Assembly (NCBI GenBank): GCA_016180925.1
Contig: JACPAH010000003.1
Span: 1-48,842 of the forward strand
Length of the DNA stretch: 48,842 nucleotides
DNA from: Candidatus Aenigmatarchaeota archaeon
Lineage (GTDB): Archaea > Aenigmatarchaeota > Aenigmatarchaeia > GW2011-AR5
Reading direction: 5' to 3'
The notes under the pieces were generated by a model, which saw only the letters and a list, made by a program, of their open reading frames with translations, did no database searches and was not told the origin of the DNA. Below, piece after piece: positions 16,323 through 24,798 of this stretch (position 1 is the first letter of the stretch; every line of letters starts with the position of its first letter). The position numbers were made by a program, and so were the translations under genes.

Positions 16323-19022
16323 TTATTGGTTGTGTAGGATGCCATTTTGTTTGGCGACAAGCCTGGTCCCGACGCTTCCATGAAATCCGAAAAGGAGCTG
16401 GCCGCCGCACTCGCAGACGCCGCGGAGCGGCATCCTGGAATACGATTTGCTGCACTTCTTGCACAGAAACTCCTCCCAGCCGGCCAGGGGCTGCTCTGGT
16501 TTATTGTAATCCACGACTATGTCGTGCTTCATTTTCCTCTTTGCGCCGCTCATTATGTCGCCAAGTCTGGACTGCCTCCCGCCGCCGAGGAGTTCCGTCC
16601 GCTCGACGCCGACTGAATTCAGTATCCTTTCTATGGGCGGCAGGAGCTGGCTGGAAATGTAGTATTCCGAGTCTATCTGGAGGCCGTTCTCCGCGACGTA
16701 CTTGGGGTCATCCGCCCTCTTCGAGAGCAGGTGGTTGTTCCCTTTCAATATCACGAATCCTATTCTGTCGCCTATCTTTGGCGGGTCGTGCGGGTTTCTT
16801 GCAGCCAGTTTCTTTGCGACCTCTATATGAGGCAGCATCCCGTCGTAGTTTTCGATGCTCTTTGTTAACCCCTTTATGACAGTCAGTTTTTCCAGCGGGA
16901 TCTCGCCGCGCTTCAGCTTGTCGAGGATTCCCTTGACTTCGTTCATTGCCAGATGTATGTCGCCCTCTTTCAGCATTATGTTTATTATCTTCAGCATGAG
17001 TTCTGACACCAGCGGGCACCAGTCCCTCCTTACCGTCTCTATCCCCTTCATGTCAATGCTGTTTTTCCATTCGGTTCCTGTATGCTCAAATTTCCACCCG
17101 GCGTATCTTTTCTTGGTCAGTATCAGGAATGTCCTGTATATTTTTTCGAACTGGAGTTCAAGATGGCCTTCAAGATTGGATGTGACGAACGATGCTATAT
17201 CCTCCCCGAGTTTTTTTGCATCCTCGAGGTTCGTCATATCGGTCTTCACGAATATCGAGTCTGTGTCACCATATACCACCCTTGCAGGGAAGTTTTTCTC
17301 GACGAGGTTCTTTGTTTTTATTATATTGTCCCTGCCGTAGGCAGTTATGCTTCCGGCGACGTCTATCATGTAAAGCCTCGCGCGTATATATCCGGTATAC
17401 CCGTAGAACGAGTTCGACATGTCCTTTATTGCGAGCTGCTTCGCATTGAGCATCCTCTTCTCTTCCGGCTTTGAGTTCTTCATCTGCTTCTTTACCGCCG
17501 TCCTGGCATCGACAAGCGTGGATAGTATGTCGGGAAGTATGCCGGACTTTGTTTCAGGCCTGACGAAATACGCACCGCTGGGCGAGGCATAGCAATTTTC
17601 CACTGGCGTTTTTATTGCCGTCTCGGGCGATATGTTGAATGTCCTCATTATGCTAGGATACAGGCTCTTGAAATCCAGCACCAGGATACATCCCTCGGCA
17701 TGCAATCCCTTCTCCGGCTCGAGGACGGTGGCGCCCTTGAGGCCCTGTGATTCGCGCTCTTTGGCCCTTCTGGCGAGCTCTCCTTTGGACGGCGCCGGCG
17801 GCATCACAAACCCTCTTTTCCTGAATTCATGAAGGGCCATCGTCTCTACCCTTTTTGTTTGGCCGCCAAAAAGATCCTGGAGAAGAAGCCCGGAGATTTT
17901 TGCGAGCTCCACAAACTTGTCCAGCATGCCCCTTTCTATCACCAGCCTTATGGAAAGGTTCGCATCCTGTCTGGCATATTCAAGAAATGTGGAAATCTGC
18001 TCTTTAGTCCCGTTCCACAGGCCTGCCATCTTCCCGTATTCGACATCATGCTTCTCGTCCCCGAGAAGTATTTTAGAAACCGTATTGAGGTCGTATCTGG
18101 GAAATTTCATCCACGGATCCCTCTTGAGTATCTGGTAAGGGTCTACTACCACCCTTCCGGATATTATAAATTCCTGCAATATGCCGAAAGTCTTGCCGAA
18201 GGACATCTTCTCGGATCTGCCGAAGTTCGTGGGCATTTTGTGGTGCCGGAACCTTTCTGCAAGGTACGGGAGGTCGAAGGAGTTTATGTTGTAGCCTGTT
18301 ATTATGTCAGGGTCGTAGGCATCCAATATCCTTACAAATTCCTCAAGCATCTCCTTTTCCGTCTGAAACCCTTTTATATCGTCGCCGTAGAAGTTCTTCG
18401 CCAGAAGCACCAGGTTTTTCTTGTCCCTGAAATGCGGTGCGAAGGACATGGAGATTATGATGATCGGGTCGTTTTTGGAATCGAGTGGCTTTCTCGGGTC
18501 CGACGGCAGGCATTCTATGTCCACAGACATGTGCCTGAGCGGGACATTGTCGTTCCTGTCAGCGGACCGTATCTCCTCCGTTCTGAAAGCCGGCACTTTC
18601 ACCGTGTTCGTCCTCACTCTCTCGCCGTCAAAATCAATCCACTTCATGCCGTAAAGGCCGTGGTCAACCATAAACCTGTATTTGAACAGTATGTCGGCTT
18701 CATATATGTTCTTGGTGTACGGCGCCAGCGTTTCCCTTATTTTCGGTACATCCTGCGGGTTGGTGACGGTTATTTTCAGCATCTTCGTCTTTTCCTTGCT
18801 GTATCCCAGAGGCTCGAATCTCTCCACCTCCTCTACACTTCTTATCTCAGGTATTTCCTTGAGCTTCCCGGCCGTGCCGGCCGTTGGAACTATGAAGAAG
18901 TATGGGAGAAACTTGTCATAGAATACGCATATTGTGTTGCCGCTCTCGGTCTTTGCAAATATCCTGATGACGGGCTTGTTCCCGTTGAGAAAATAATCTG
19001 CGTCGATTATCTGCGCCTGCAT
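16323..19022 (-). CDS. polB: Family B DNA polymerase
   Basis: 899 residues with a complete set of motifs. The 3'-5' exonuclease has SVDIE (Asp168, Glu170), GYNINSFDLPYLAERF (243-258) and Y349-x3-Asp353. The polymerase has VLDFKSLYPSIM (about 448-459), KDMSNSFYGYTGY, VYGDTDS and KKRYAG. The C-terminus adds a zinc-ribbon-like C-x2-C ... C-x-C (LCKKCSKSY, GVCECGG), more usual at the end of PolD DP2 and in some archaeal PolB. It replicates or repairs DNA with proofreading. The ATG directly abuts the TAA of the PolD small subunit gene (TAAATG), so both polymerases are encoded in one operon. Confidence 0.95.
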   Translation of the reverse strand: MQAQIIDADYFLNGNKPVIRIFAKTESGNTICVFYDKFLPYFFIVPTAGTAGKLKEIPEIRSVEEVERFEPLGYSKEKTKMLKITVTNPQDVPKIRETLAPYTKNIYEADILFKYRFMVDHGLYGMKWIDFDGERVRTNTVKVPAFRTEEIRSADRNDNVPLRHMSVDIECLPSDPRKPLDSKNDPIIIISMSFAPHFRDKKNLVLLAKNFYGDDIKGFQTEKEMLEEFVRILDAYDPDIITGYNINSFDLPYLAERFRHHKMPTNFGRSEKMSFGKTFGILQEFIISGRVVVDPYQILKRDPWMKFPRYDLNTVSKILLGDEKHDVEYGKMAGLWNGTKEQISTFLEYARQDANLSIRLVIERGMLDKFVELAKISGLLLQDLFGGQTKRVETMALHEFRKRGFVMPPAPSKGELARRAKERESQGLKGATVLEPEKGLHAEGCILVLDFKSLYPSIMRTFNISPETAIKTPVENCYASPSGAYFVRPETKSGILPDILSTLVDARTAVKKQMKNSKPEEKRMLNAKQLAIKDMSNSFYGYTGYIRARLYMIDVAGSITAYGRDNIIKTKNLVEKNFPARVVYGDTDSIFVKTDMTNLEDAKKLGEDIASFVTSNLEGHLELQFEKIYRTFLILTKKRYAGWKFEHTGTEWKNSIDMKGIETVRRDWCPLVSELMLKIINIMLKEGDIHLAMNEVKGILDKLKRGEIPLEKLTVIKGLTKSIENYDGMLPHIEVAKKLAARNPHDPPKIGDRIGFVILKGNNHLLSKRADDPKYVAENGLQIDSEYYISSQLLPPIERILNSVGVERTELLGGGRQSRLGDIMSGAKRKMKHDIVVDYNKPEQPLAGWEEFLCKKCSKSYSRMPLRGVCECGGQLLFGFHGSVGTRLVAKQNGILHNQ

Positions 19023-20105
19023 TTATTCCACCTTGGCAAACTTTGCATCTCTGCTTGCGAAATCTATGATGACGGGCTTGAAATCCGATAGTAGGGAGCC
19101 GGAATTCACCATCGTGACCGATTTATAGTTTATTATCTGGGGTGTGTGGGAATGCCCGAAATGGACTATGTCAGGCACCTCTTCGAGAGCCATATAGTCC
19201 GTGGAGAGGACGGAAGTGGGTTTTCCGATATGCCTTTTTTTCAGCAGTGCCGGCGACATATTATGTGTGATGAGTATTTTAATTCCGTTCATCTCAACGA
19301 GCGCTGGATTGCTGAGTGACGTTATGTTTTTTTGGGTAAATTCCATTGGAGTCTGGGGGTAGTCTGCACCGTCCTTTTCGCCTGGTATTACAAAGAAACT
19401 CTTGTTGTTGTTTCTTCCAGCAAGTTCCTGGAAAGAGTTCCTGTCGCCTATGTCGCCTGCCACGAAAAGGTTCTTTATGTCGCTTCTGTCAAACCACGAG
19501 AAAAACCGCTCAATTTCCTTCTCCGGGGCCGCCTCAAGGTGGAGGTCGGAGACGAAACACGCCTTGCCTGTTCCCTGGGTGGGGGACCTTATTGGTATGT
19601 CCGGAAAAAGGACCTCCTTGCCGAAAAGGACCTTCCCGCCTGTTATGGCATGGACAGCTATGACATCATCTATTTCGACATCCGCTGCCGCAGGGCCATC
19701 GAATATGACGGGTATATTTGTCGTCATGTCTTCGAGCTCGAGTACCTTCTTGCTGCCGTCTTCACGTATCTCACGGACTATACCGATTATGTACGCGTCG
19801 CTGCGCATGGAATCGGTTTTATTGAGCGATATGAAATCTTTCTGGATTCTCGATAATATTATATTCTTCATTTTCTCGTATTTTGATGTGTAAAATTTGA
19901 CAAAATCCTCGGTCGTTACTTCGCTCTTTTTCTCGGTAAAATTCTTCAGTATTTTTATCCTGTCACGTGTTATAAAACTATTCTTGTCAAGAACAAACCC
20001 GCCGGAAGCTATCTCGAAATCATCCTGCTCCTTCGCGATCAGCTCCAGGGCCTCCGGAGTGAGAAGAAATCCCCTGTTGAAGTACTCTGTGACGATATCC
20101 TGCAA
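19023..20105 (-). CDS. polD1: DNA polymerase D small subunit DP1 (short form)
   Basis: 360 residues; DP1 is usually 480-620. It has a short N-terminal helical part (FNRGFLLTPEALELI), an OB-fold (AYIIGIVREI to VLFPDIPIR) and a calcineurin-like phosphodiesterase domain. Motifs in that domain are FVSDLHL, FVAGDIGD, PGEKD where GNHD is expected, ILITHN, and HFGHSHTP. The Asn-His pair of motif III, which binds metal and phosphate in active DP1, is replaced by Glu-Lys, so exonuclease activity may be lost. The long flexible linker found in other DP1 proteins is missing. It starts at TTG with GGTG upstream. The catalytic subunit DP2 is not in this window. Confidence 0.88.
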   Translation of the reverse strand: MQDIVTEYFNRGFLLTPEALELIAKEQDDFEIASGGFVLDKNSFITRDRIKILKNFTEKKSEVTTEDFVKFYTSKYEKMKNIILSRIQKDFISLNKTDSMRSDAYIIGIVREIREDGSKKVLELEDMTTNIPVIFDGPAAADVEIDDVIAVHAITGGKVLFGKEVLFPDIPIRSPTQGTGKACFVSDLHLEAAPEKEIERFFSWFDRSDIKNLFVAGDIGDRNSFQELAGRNNNKSFFVIPGEKDGADYPQTPMEFTQKNITSLSNPALVEMNGIKILITHNMSPALLKKRHIGKPTSVLSTDYMALEEVPDIVHFGHSHTPQIINYKSVTMVNSGSLLSDFKPVIIDFASRDAKFAKVE

Positions 20106-20154
20106 TTTTCACACCACATCTTCATCTTGGTTTTAAAGGTTATATAATGAAAAG

Positions 20155-21375
20155 TCATATGCCGAATCTCTCGTTCAGCAGAGCGCTTATTTTTTGCATC
20201 GCGTTCTCGTTTATGGCGAGGGATATCTCCCGCGTTCTTCCGTAGCGCCCGTTGGAGATTACCTTCGCAGTTATTATACCAAGCATGTCGAGCTCGGCTA
20301 TGAGATCGCTTATCCTTCTCTGGGTCAGCGGCTTGAGGCCGGTATTTGTGCATATTGCGCCGTATGAATCGAATACGTCTCCGGTGAGCATCCTCTTATC
20401 GGACCATTGTTTTTGCTGCACCGCCTTCTCATGGAGCTTGATGATGGAATACAGGACTACCTGTGATTGTGTTGGTTGTGATTTTACAGTCTCGACCATC
20501 CTGTCGGTGTCTATCTTGTATTCGGCCATGTCGACGTGTTTTTCGGTGACTATCGGCTCGCCGAGCCTGTCTGCGGTCTCCCCAGCAACCCGGAGCAAGT
20601 CCAGAGCCCTCCGTGCATCCCCGTGTTCCTGGGCGGCAAGAGCGGCGCATTTGCTGAGGGCCGAATCACCGACGCTGCCGTATACGAATCCCGTCAGAGA
20701 CCGCTCGGTTAGTATATCCTTGAGCTGGGAGGCGTTGTAAGGCTTGAATATTATTTCCTCCTCGGAGAGGGATGATTTGACCCTGGTATCGAGGTTATCC
20801 CTGAACGAAACGTCGTTTGTTATACCTATTATCATTATATGGGACTGCTTGAGCTCCGTATTGATTCTGGTGAGATTGTACAGGAAATCGTCGCCTATTT
20901 TCTTGAAAAGGGTGTCTATTTCATCGAGCACTATTATTATCTCCTGTTTTTTTGAGTCTATATTCCCGAAAAATTTTCTATACAAAACGTCGGTAGGAAG
21001 GCCTGTGTCTGGTACCAATTCTCCCATTTCCTTCAGGAGCTGGGCAAATAACCTGTATTCTGTGTCTGCAACTTTCTTCATCTTGCAGTTGATATAGATA
21101 GGCCTTACATCCCGGCCGTGGGTTCCGAGTATTTCGACGAGCTGGCCCAGCACGTATTTGGCGCATATAGTTTTCCCGGTGCCGCAGGTGCCGTATATGA
21201 AAATGTTGTTCGAATTGAACCCCTTCAGGACAGGGGCGATGATAGTGCTAAGGAGCTGTATCTCCTCATCGCGGTGCTGTATTTTATCGGGTATAAAATT
21301 AGAAGAAAGGGTTCTTTTATCGGTAAAAACGCTTTGCTTTTGGACATATTGAGAGAATATATTCTTTATTTCCAT
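20155..21375 (-). CDS. orc1: Orc1/Cdc6 replication initiator
   Basis: 406 residues. The AAA+ domain has Walker A YGTCGTGKT (61-69), Walker B IIIVLDEID (147-154), a sensor-1 strand IMIIGITND, and an arginine-rich lid. The C-terminal winged helix (about 300-400) has QRRISDLIAELDMLGIITAK and a beta-wing GRYGRTREISL. It binds origin recognition boxes and loads MCM. Candidate boxes lie directly upstream at 21440-21936, the usual arrangement of an archaeal initiator next to its origin. It is encoded in the same direction as the polD1-polB pair downstream. Confidence 0.95.
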   Translation of the reverse strand: MEIKNIFSQYVQKQSVFTDKRTLSSNFIPDKIQHRDEEIQLLSTIIAPVLKGFNSNNIFIYGTCGTGKTICAKYVLGQLVEILGTHGRDVRPIYINCKMKKVADTEYRLFAQLLKEMGELVPDTGLPTDVLYRKFFGNIDSKKQEIIIVLDEIDTLFKKIGDDFLYNLTRINTELKQSHIMIIGITNDVSFRDNLDTRVKSSLSEEEIIFKPYNASQLKDILTERSLTGFVYGSVGDSALSKCAALAAQEHGDARRALDLLRVAGETADRLGEPIVTEKHVDMAEYKIDTDRMVETVKSQPTQSQVVLYSIIKLHEKAVQQKQWSDKRMLTGDVFDSYGAICTNTGLKPLTQRRISDLIAELDMLGIITAKVISNGRYGRTREISLAINENAMQKISALLNERFGI

Positions 21376-21950
21376 GACAACACCCCTTTATCACAGGCAT
21401 ACCATAAAAAAGCGCGTTTTGGTCATCTCCCGACCCATGTTTCATGTGGAAACACCCTGTGTTTCGTATGGAAAGGGCTCATGTTCCGGTGGAAACGCGT
21501 TGTCTGCCTGTGGAATTAGTACAAATTGGTTCCTGTCATATATAAGTATTTTCCAGCTGCAACAGATTCTTCGTAAAATATACAACCGAACAATAAGAAG
21601 ACCCCATCATTTCGTATGGAAATGTAACTGTTGTGAAGTTGTAGTAGAATGGTATAAAAATTCCTAGCAAAACCAAAAAATTGTTCCCTAAAGGTTGTCA
21701 TCATCAATAAAACGCTTGAAAATATATTTTAAAAAGAATATTTTATACAAAATATTTATTAAAAAATATATTAAAAATCATACTTATTGGCAAAATATAT
21801 ACCAAAAAAGTAGAATCTTTAAGTACATGTAAATATAATTAGAAAAGAGTACTGGTTCTTCATTACTTTTGAAAATAAAATGACTGATACATCAAAAAAA
21901 TCTACAACCAACATAACTACACCATTTCATTGGAAATAACGGGGTCTCTG
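21376..21950. other. Probable chromosomal replication origin (oriC) with ORB-like repeats
   Basis: A gene-free 575-bp stretch next to orc1. It contains near-dyad TTCC-N2-TGGAAA-like boxes: TTTCATGTGGAAAC (21440-21453), TTTCGTATGGAAAG (21462-21475), TTCCGGTGGAAAC (21484-21496), TTTCGTATGGAAATG (21610-21624) and TTTCATTGGAAA (21925-21936). The last is followed by GGGG, as in the G-string of classical ORBs. The archaeal mini-ORB core is TTCCAGTGGAAAC. Between boxes 4 and 5 lies a very A/T-rich unwinding-type segment (about 21716-21835). Box arrangement, A/T-rich core and initiator linkage together make an origin the best explanation. Confidence 0.82.
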
Positions 21951-21959
21951 TGGTGTCTG

Positions 21960-22071
21960 TTTATTTTCATGTCCAGAATACTTTATGATTCATCATAGAG
22001 ATGAATGCCATACTGAACGTGAAAAGGATACCGCACCATGAATGGTGCGGTTATTCATTTGGTGTTCTGGA
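21960..22071 (+). repeat. Structured intergenic repeat, copy 2 (about 110 nt)
   Basis: Counterpart of 4517-4626. The ends TCCAGAATAC (21972-21981) and GTGTTCTGGA (22062-22071) pair over 10 positions including one G-U. Inside are ATTCATC/GATGAAT (21989-22007) and the 10-bp ACCGCACCAT/ATGGTGCGGT (22030-22051, loop GA). Compared with copy 1 the closing stem and hairpins keep pairing although several bases differ. It sits between oriC and the stop of the minus-strand DUF35 gene. Confidence 0.72.
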
Positions 22072-22081
22072 TAATTGACAT

Positions 22082-22477
22082 TTATACAAGCTCAAATTTC
22101 ATGCCGTAGTGTATGAGGCCCTCATCACCGTCTTCGAAAAGCTTCCTGAAGACGGGTTTGACTTTTTTCCCTATGGCGATGTTTGTGGTGTCACCCACAA
22201 CATGGCCGGCTATCATCGGGCCCTTATCGAGCTGTATTATTGCCATGAAGTACGGAACATATTTCTCGAAACCGGCCGGTGCCATGTGGTTTTCAGTGAA
22301 TGTCAGTATCGTGCCATTGCCGGAAAATTTTTTGTCCGTCATGTTTTCATGGCAGTCTGGGCAGTACGTTCTGCCCGGGAAGTAGGCCTTTTCGCATTTT
22401 TTACACTCGGAGCCGGTAAAAGTGTATCTGCCACCCTTCAGCCTCCATGGAATGGAAACGGAAGTCTTATGAGGCAT
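22082..22477 (-). CDS. DUF35 zinc-ribbon/OB-fold protein of the thiolase-HMG-CoA synthase complex
   Basis: 131 residues. The rubredoxin-like zinc ribbon is C-x2-C ... C-x2-C (SECKKCEKAYFPGRTYCPDCH, split here as CKKC and CPDC), followed by the DUF35 OB-fold with GNGTILTFTEN and the PYFMAIIQLDKGPMIAGHV strand pair. In archaea this protein bridges acetoacetyl-CoA thiolase and HMG-CoA synthase and shares a CoA-binding site between them. The gene order here, HMG-CoA synthase, thiolase, DUF35, matches that known complex. ATG 22477 (MPHKTSVS) is chosen for family fit and the G-rich sequence upstream; ATG 22510 is also open. Confidence 0.88.
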   Translation of the reverse strand: MPHKTSVSIPWRLKGGRYTFTGSECKKCEKAYFPGRTYCPDCHENMTDKKFSGNGTILTFTENHMAPAGFEKYVPYFMAIIQLDKGPMIAGHVVGDTTNIAIGKKVKPVFRKLFEDGDEGLIHYGMKFELV

Positions 22478-22516
22478 AGCCAATACCCCCAAAATACGAT
22501 GCAGAGTCATTAATTT

Positions 22517-23671
22517 TCATTCTTCCCCACCAAAAATATTTACTACAGCGGTCGCCCCGGAGCCGCCTATGTTAAGGTTCATGCCGTATTTCACACCCTT
22601 CAGCTGGTTGTGCGAATCACCCCTAATCTGCCTTACGATATCCGCTATCTGCCTCACTCCGGTGGCGCCTACGGGATGTCCTATGGCCTTCAGGCCGCCG
22701 GTTGTGTTTACCGGAATGGAACCATCGAGTGATATGGTCCCGCTTTCAACGAATTTGCCGCCTTCGCCTTTCCTGCAAAAGCCAAGGTCTTCTATTGCAA
22801 TTATCTCGTTTATGGAGAAACAATCATGGACTTCGGCAAAATTCATGTCGGTTATTTTGAGCCCGGCCTCATCTAATGCGTTCTTCGCTGCCATTTTTAT
22901 CGCCAATATTTCCGTCAATGAGACCCTGTCATGGAGTGCCAGGGCATCTGATGCCTGCCCGCTCCCCAGTATTTTGACTGGCTTCTCGAATTCCCTCTTT
23001 ATCTTATCTGACACTATAAGCGTGGCTGCGGCCCCGTCGGTTATCGGGGAGCAGTCCAGAACCGTCAGTGGGCTGGATATCACAGGCGATTTAAGGACAT
23101 CATCCACACTGATTTTATTCGGAAACTGGGCGTATTTGTTTCCGGCGGCGTTCTTGTGGTTGTTGACGCTTACAAGTGCCATCTGTTCTCGTGTAGTTCC
23201 GTATTCATGCATGTGCCTTCTTGCCATCAGGGCATAGAGGCTTGCAAAAGTCAGGCCGATTGAAGCTTCCCATTCCTGGTCCCCCGCGGCGGCCAGCGTC
23301 ATGACGGCCTCCGGTGTTTTCACGTCGGTCATCTTCTCCGCTCCGATGACAAGAACGGCATCCATATAGCCCGATTTGACTGCCCTGTACGCGTTCCTGA
23401 AAGCGATGCTGCCAGATGCGCATGCCCCCTCATACCGGCTCGCTTCGGCATGTATGCCGAGGCAGTCTGCTGCAAGGGCGCCAAGATGTTCCTGTCCGGT
23501 GTATCTTCCTGCCGACATATTGCCGACGAACACACCTCCAATGGTTTTTTTGTCTATTCCGGAATCCCTTATGGCGGCTATGCCGGCCTCGGCCATCAAG
23601 TCTCTCAGCGACTTGTCCCAAAGCTCGCCGAATTTGGTCTGGCCGACCCCGGCCACATATGCGTTCGTCAT
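22517..23671 (-). CDS. Acetoacetyl-CoA thiolase (archaeal SCP2-type)
   Basis: 384 residues of the thiolase fold. The nucleophile is Cys84 in YEGACASGS. The C-terminal half has the HDCFSINE segment and GLKAIGHPVGATG, which supplies the catalytic His; NIGGSGAT ends the protein. It condenses two acetyl-CoA to acetoacetyl-CoA, the first step of the mevalonate route. The start overlaps the end of the HMG-CoA synthase gene by 4 nt (ATGA-type), so the products are made together. The unfavourable thiolase equilibrium is thought to be overcome by direct channelling in the thiolase/DUF35/HMGCS complex. Confidence 0.92.
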   Translation of the reverse strand: MTNAYVAGVGQTKFGELWDKSLRDLMAEAGIAAIRDSGIDKKTIGGVFVGNMSAGRYTGQEHLGALAADCLGIHAEASRYEGACASGSIAFRNAYRAVKSGYMDAVLVIGAEKMTDVKTPEAVMTLAAAGDQEWEASIGLTFASLYALMARRHMHEYGTTREQMALVSVNNHKNAAGNKYAQFPNKISVDDVLKSPVISSPLTVLDCSPITDGAAATLIVSDKIKREFEKPVKILGSGQASDALALHDRVSLTEILAIKMAAKNALDEAGLKITDMNFAEVHDCFSINEIIAIEDLGFCRKGEGGKFVESGTISLDGSIPVNTTGGLKAIGHPVGATGVRQIADIVRQIRGDSHNQLKGVKYGMNLNIGGSGATAVVNIFGGEE

Positions 23672-24705
23672 ATATTTATCTTACCTCTCAATTTTGCATA
23701 CGTTCCGTAATCTACATATGCTTTGTTATCAACATACGACGCTGTTTTTGGAGCCTTTCCTACAACTTCCCTTATACCGTCGACCACTACTACGGAGAAT
23801 GCGTCCGACCCCGCCCCGGAACCGTACGATGTCATGAGTATCCGGTCTCCCGGCCCGGCATTGTCGAGTATATGGGTAAGGACCAGCATGGAGGCCCCCG
23901 AATACGTGTTTCCTATTTTCTGCACGAGGAGATTGTATTTGAGCTGCTCCGGCGAGAACCCGAGGAGTTTCCCGGCCCGTAGCGGGAACTTCCCGTTCGG
24001 CGTGTGGAACGCCGTATAAGTGTAATCGGACGGTTTTGTCCCCATCTTTTCCATCATCCCGGCCGCCGAGGATGTGAGGTGGTGGAAGTATGCCGGGTCT
24101 CCGGTGAACCGTCCCCCATGTTTCGGGTATTGTTGCCCCTCCCGCCTCCAGAAATCAGGTGTGTCAGTCGTGTAAGAATACATCCCTTCTATTATGGCAA
24201 CCGGGTTCTTGCCTATAATTACTGCAGCCCCGCCTGCAGCCGCCGTGTATTCTAGCGCGTCGCCTGGCTGGCCCTGCGCCGTGTCCGCTCCTATGGCCAT
24301 GCCGTAGCCGATTTCACCGGATTTCACGAGCCCGTAACATGTCTGCATCCCGGCCGTCCCGGCCTTGCACGCGAATTCGTAATCCGCTACAAGGACATTC
24401 GGGGTCATCTCTAGCGCGTCGGCCACTATGGTGCCTGAAGGCTTCACTGCATACGGGCGGCTCTCGCTTCCTATAAATAGCGCTCCTATCTCGCTTCCGT
24501 TTATACGGGCCCTCTGCATGGCATTTTTTCCGGCCTGATAACTTATAGTTATTGTATCCTCGTCCGCATCCGGGACGCTCTTCTCTTCTATCATAAGGCC
24601 GTTTTTTATCGCCTCTGCATTTTGGCCCCATACTTTGGCGATGTCTTCAACCTTTATCCTGAGCCTGGGTATGTATGCACCGTAGCCCGCTATTCCGATA
24701 TCCAT
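23668..24705 (-). CDS. Hydroxymethylglutaryl-CoA synthase
   Basis: 345 residues, the usual archaeal length. The catalytic triad is visible: Glu81 in FIGSESRPYAVKPS, Cys113 in EFACKAGTAGM, and His234 in YTAFHTPNGKFP. DEDTITISYQAG (48-59) is a family landmark. It condenses acetyl-CoA with acetoacetyl-CoA to HMG-CoA. It is first in the operon with thiolase and DUF35. HMG-CoA reductase is nearby at 26228, so the first three mevalonate steps lie within 6 kb. Confidence 0.94.
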   Translation of the reverse strand: MDIGIAGYGAYIPRLRIKVEDIAKVWGQNAEAIKNGLMIEEKSVPDADEDTITISYQAGKNAMQRARINGSEIGALFIGSESRPYAVKPSGTIVADALEMTPNVLVADYEFACKAGTAGMQTCYGLVKSGEIGYGMAIGADTAQGQPGDALEYTAAAGGAAVIIGKNPVAIIEGMYSYTTDTPDFWRREGQQYPKHGGRFTGDPAYFHHLTSSAAGMMEKMGTKPSDYTYTAFHTPNGKFPLRAGKLLGFSPEQLKYNLLVQKIGNTYSGASMLVLTHILDNAGPGDRILMTSYGSGAGSDAFSVVVVDGIREVVGKAPKTASYVDNKAYVDYGTYAKLRGKINI

Positions 24706-24798
24706 AATTAAATTGATTCAGGAAAAGCTTATTAAACGATGTACGATTTTTGGCTTTATGATACCGTGCTTATATGCAGCAGGCAACAAAAGTAAAAT

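Noticed and set aside
17829-19091. A long open frame (420 codons) on the plus strand
   Set aside because: It lies fully antisense to polB, whose motifs are complete. Its product is rich in Tyr, His and Arg and has no recognisable domain, as expected of a shadow frame.
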